DNA from: Saccharibacillus deserti
GTDB taxonomy: Bacteria; Bacillota; Bacilli; Paenibacillales; Paenibacillaceae
Assembly: GCF_013618475.1 (NCBI RefSeq)
Contig: NZ_JABJVN010000007.1
Coordinates: forward strand, 62,001-126,000
Direction of reading: 5' to 3'
DNA: 64,000 bases
Below are positions 63,993 through 64,000 of the stretch, piece by piece. The first letter of the stretch is position 1. Every line of letters starts with the position of its first letter. Under the pieces are notes generated by a model. The model was not told the origin of the DNA and ran no database searches. It was given only the letters and a program-made list of their open reading frames with translations. Both the position numbers and the translations under genes were made by a program.

Positions 63993-64000
63993 TTTTATGT

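Overview
This 64 kb window is chromosomal DNA from a Gram-positive Bacillota, most likely a high-GC member of the Paenibacillaceae (Paenibacillus or Saccharibacillus type; the family is my inference). Evidence: SAM-I riboswitch control of metNIQ, HPr kinase, a LicT-type antiterminator, primosomal DnaB/DnaI, HemQ, YumC/YutJ/YumB-type oxidoreductases, SdhCAB of Bacillus type, and an LplABC transporter with a YesM/YesN two-component system. I see no rRNA, tRNA, CRISPR array, insertion sequence or prophage. It reads as core genome with a few lineage-specific insertions and many structured intergenic repeats.

Layout. 0-5 kb: C-terminus of a polysaccharide flippase, a chemoreceptor with a sigma-D-like promoter, a thioredoxin-like protein and heme A synthase CtaA. 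4.5-7.6 kb: SAM-I riboswitch and the methionine importer metN-metI-metQ. 7.7-25.4 kb: a dispersed iron-sulfur and NADH oxidation block (NifU-like YutI, YuzB, YutJ, HesB/IscA, YumC, YumB). These genes lie close together in Bacillus as I recall it. Here they are separated by a beta-glucoside PTS operon (with RAT/terminator and a cre-like box), mqnE, hprK, a TrpXYZ-like ABC transporter and small membrane proteins. 25.5-28.6 kb: an OmpR-type two-component system and a lipoprotein. 28.9-35.9 kb: hemQ, dnaB, dnaI, trxA and a uvrC carrying a 130-residue Ala/acidic insertion.

36-46.8 kb is an ion-homeostasis island: a KdpD-like universal stress protein, an Mrp Na+/H+ antiporter operon with fused MrpA-MrpB, a CPBP membrane protease, and KtrB/KtrA potassium uptake. 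47.3-50.7 kb: sdhCAB, with a long leader containing a cre-like box and a tandem hairpin array between sdhA and sdhB. 50.8-52.2 kb: two acetyltransferases. 52.5-59.5 kb: LplABC-type sugar importer with YesM/YesN sensor and regulator. 59.7-64 kb: a PHP histidinol-phosphatase, a LysR regulator, an orphan CheX, an SDR and a small conserved protein.

Working together: much of the window serves the respiratory chain and its cofactors (CtaA, two NDH-2-like enzymes, YumC, MqnE, SdhCAB, HemQ, Fe-S carriers), and carbon control links hprK to cre-like sites before bgl and sdh. The most unusual observations are the UvrC insertion, a cluster of DnaA boxes after yumC, and two different tandem hairpin repeat arrays placed in or just after operons (mrp end; sdhA/sdhB gap). 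No clearly new multi-gene system was found.
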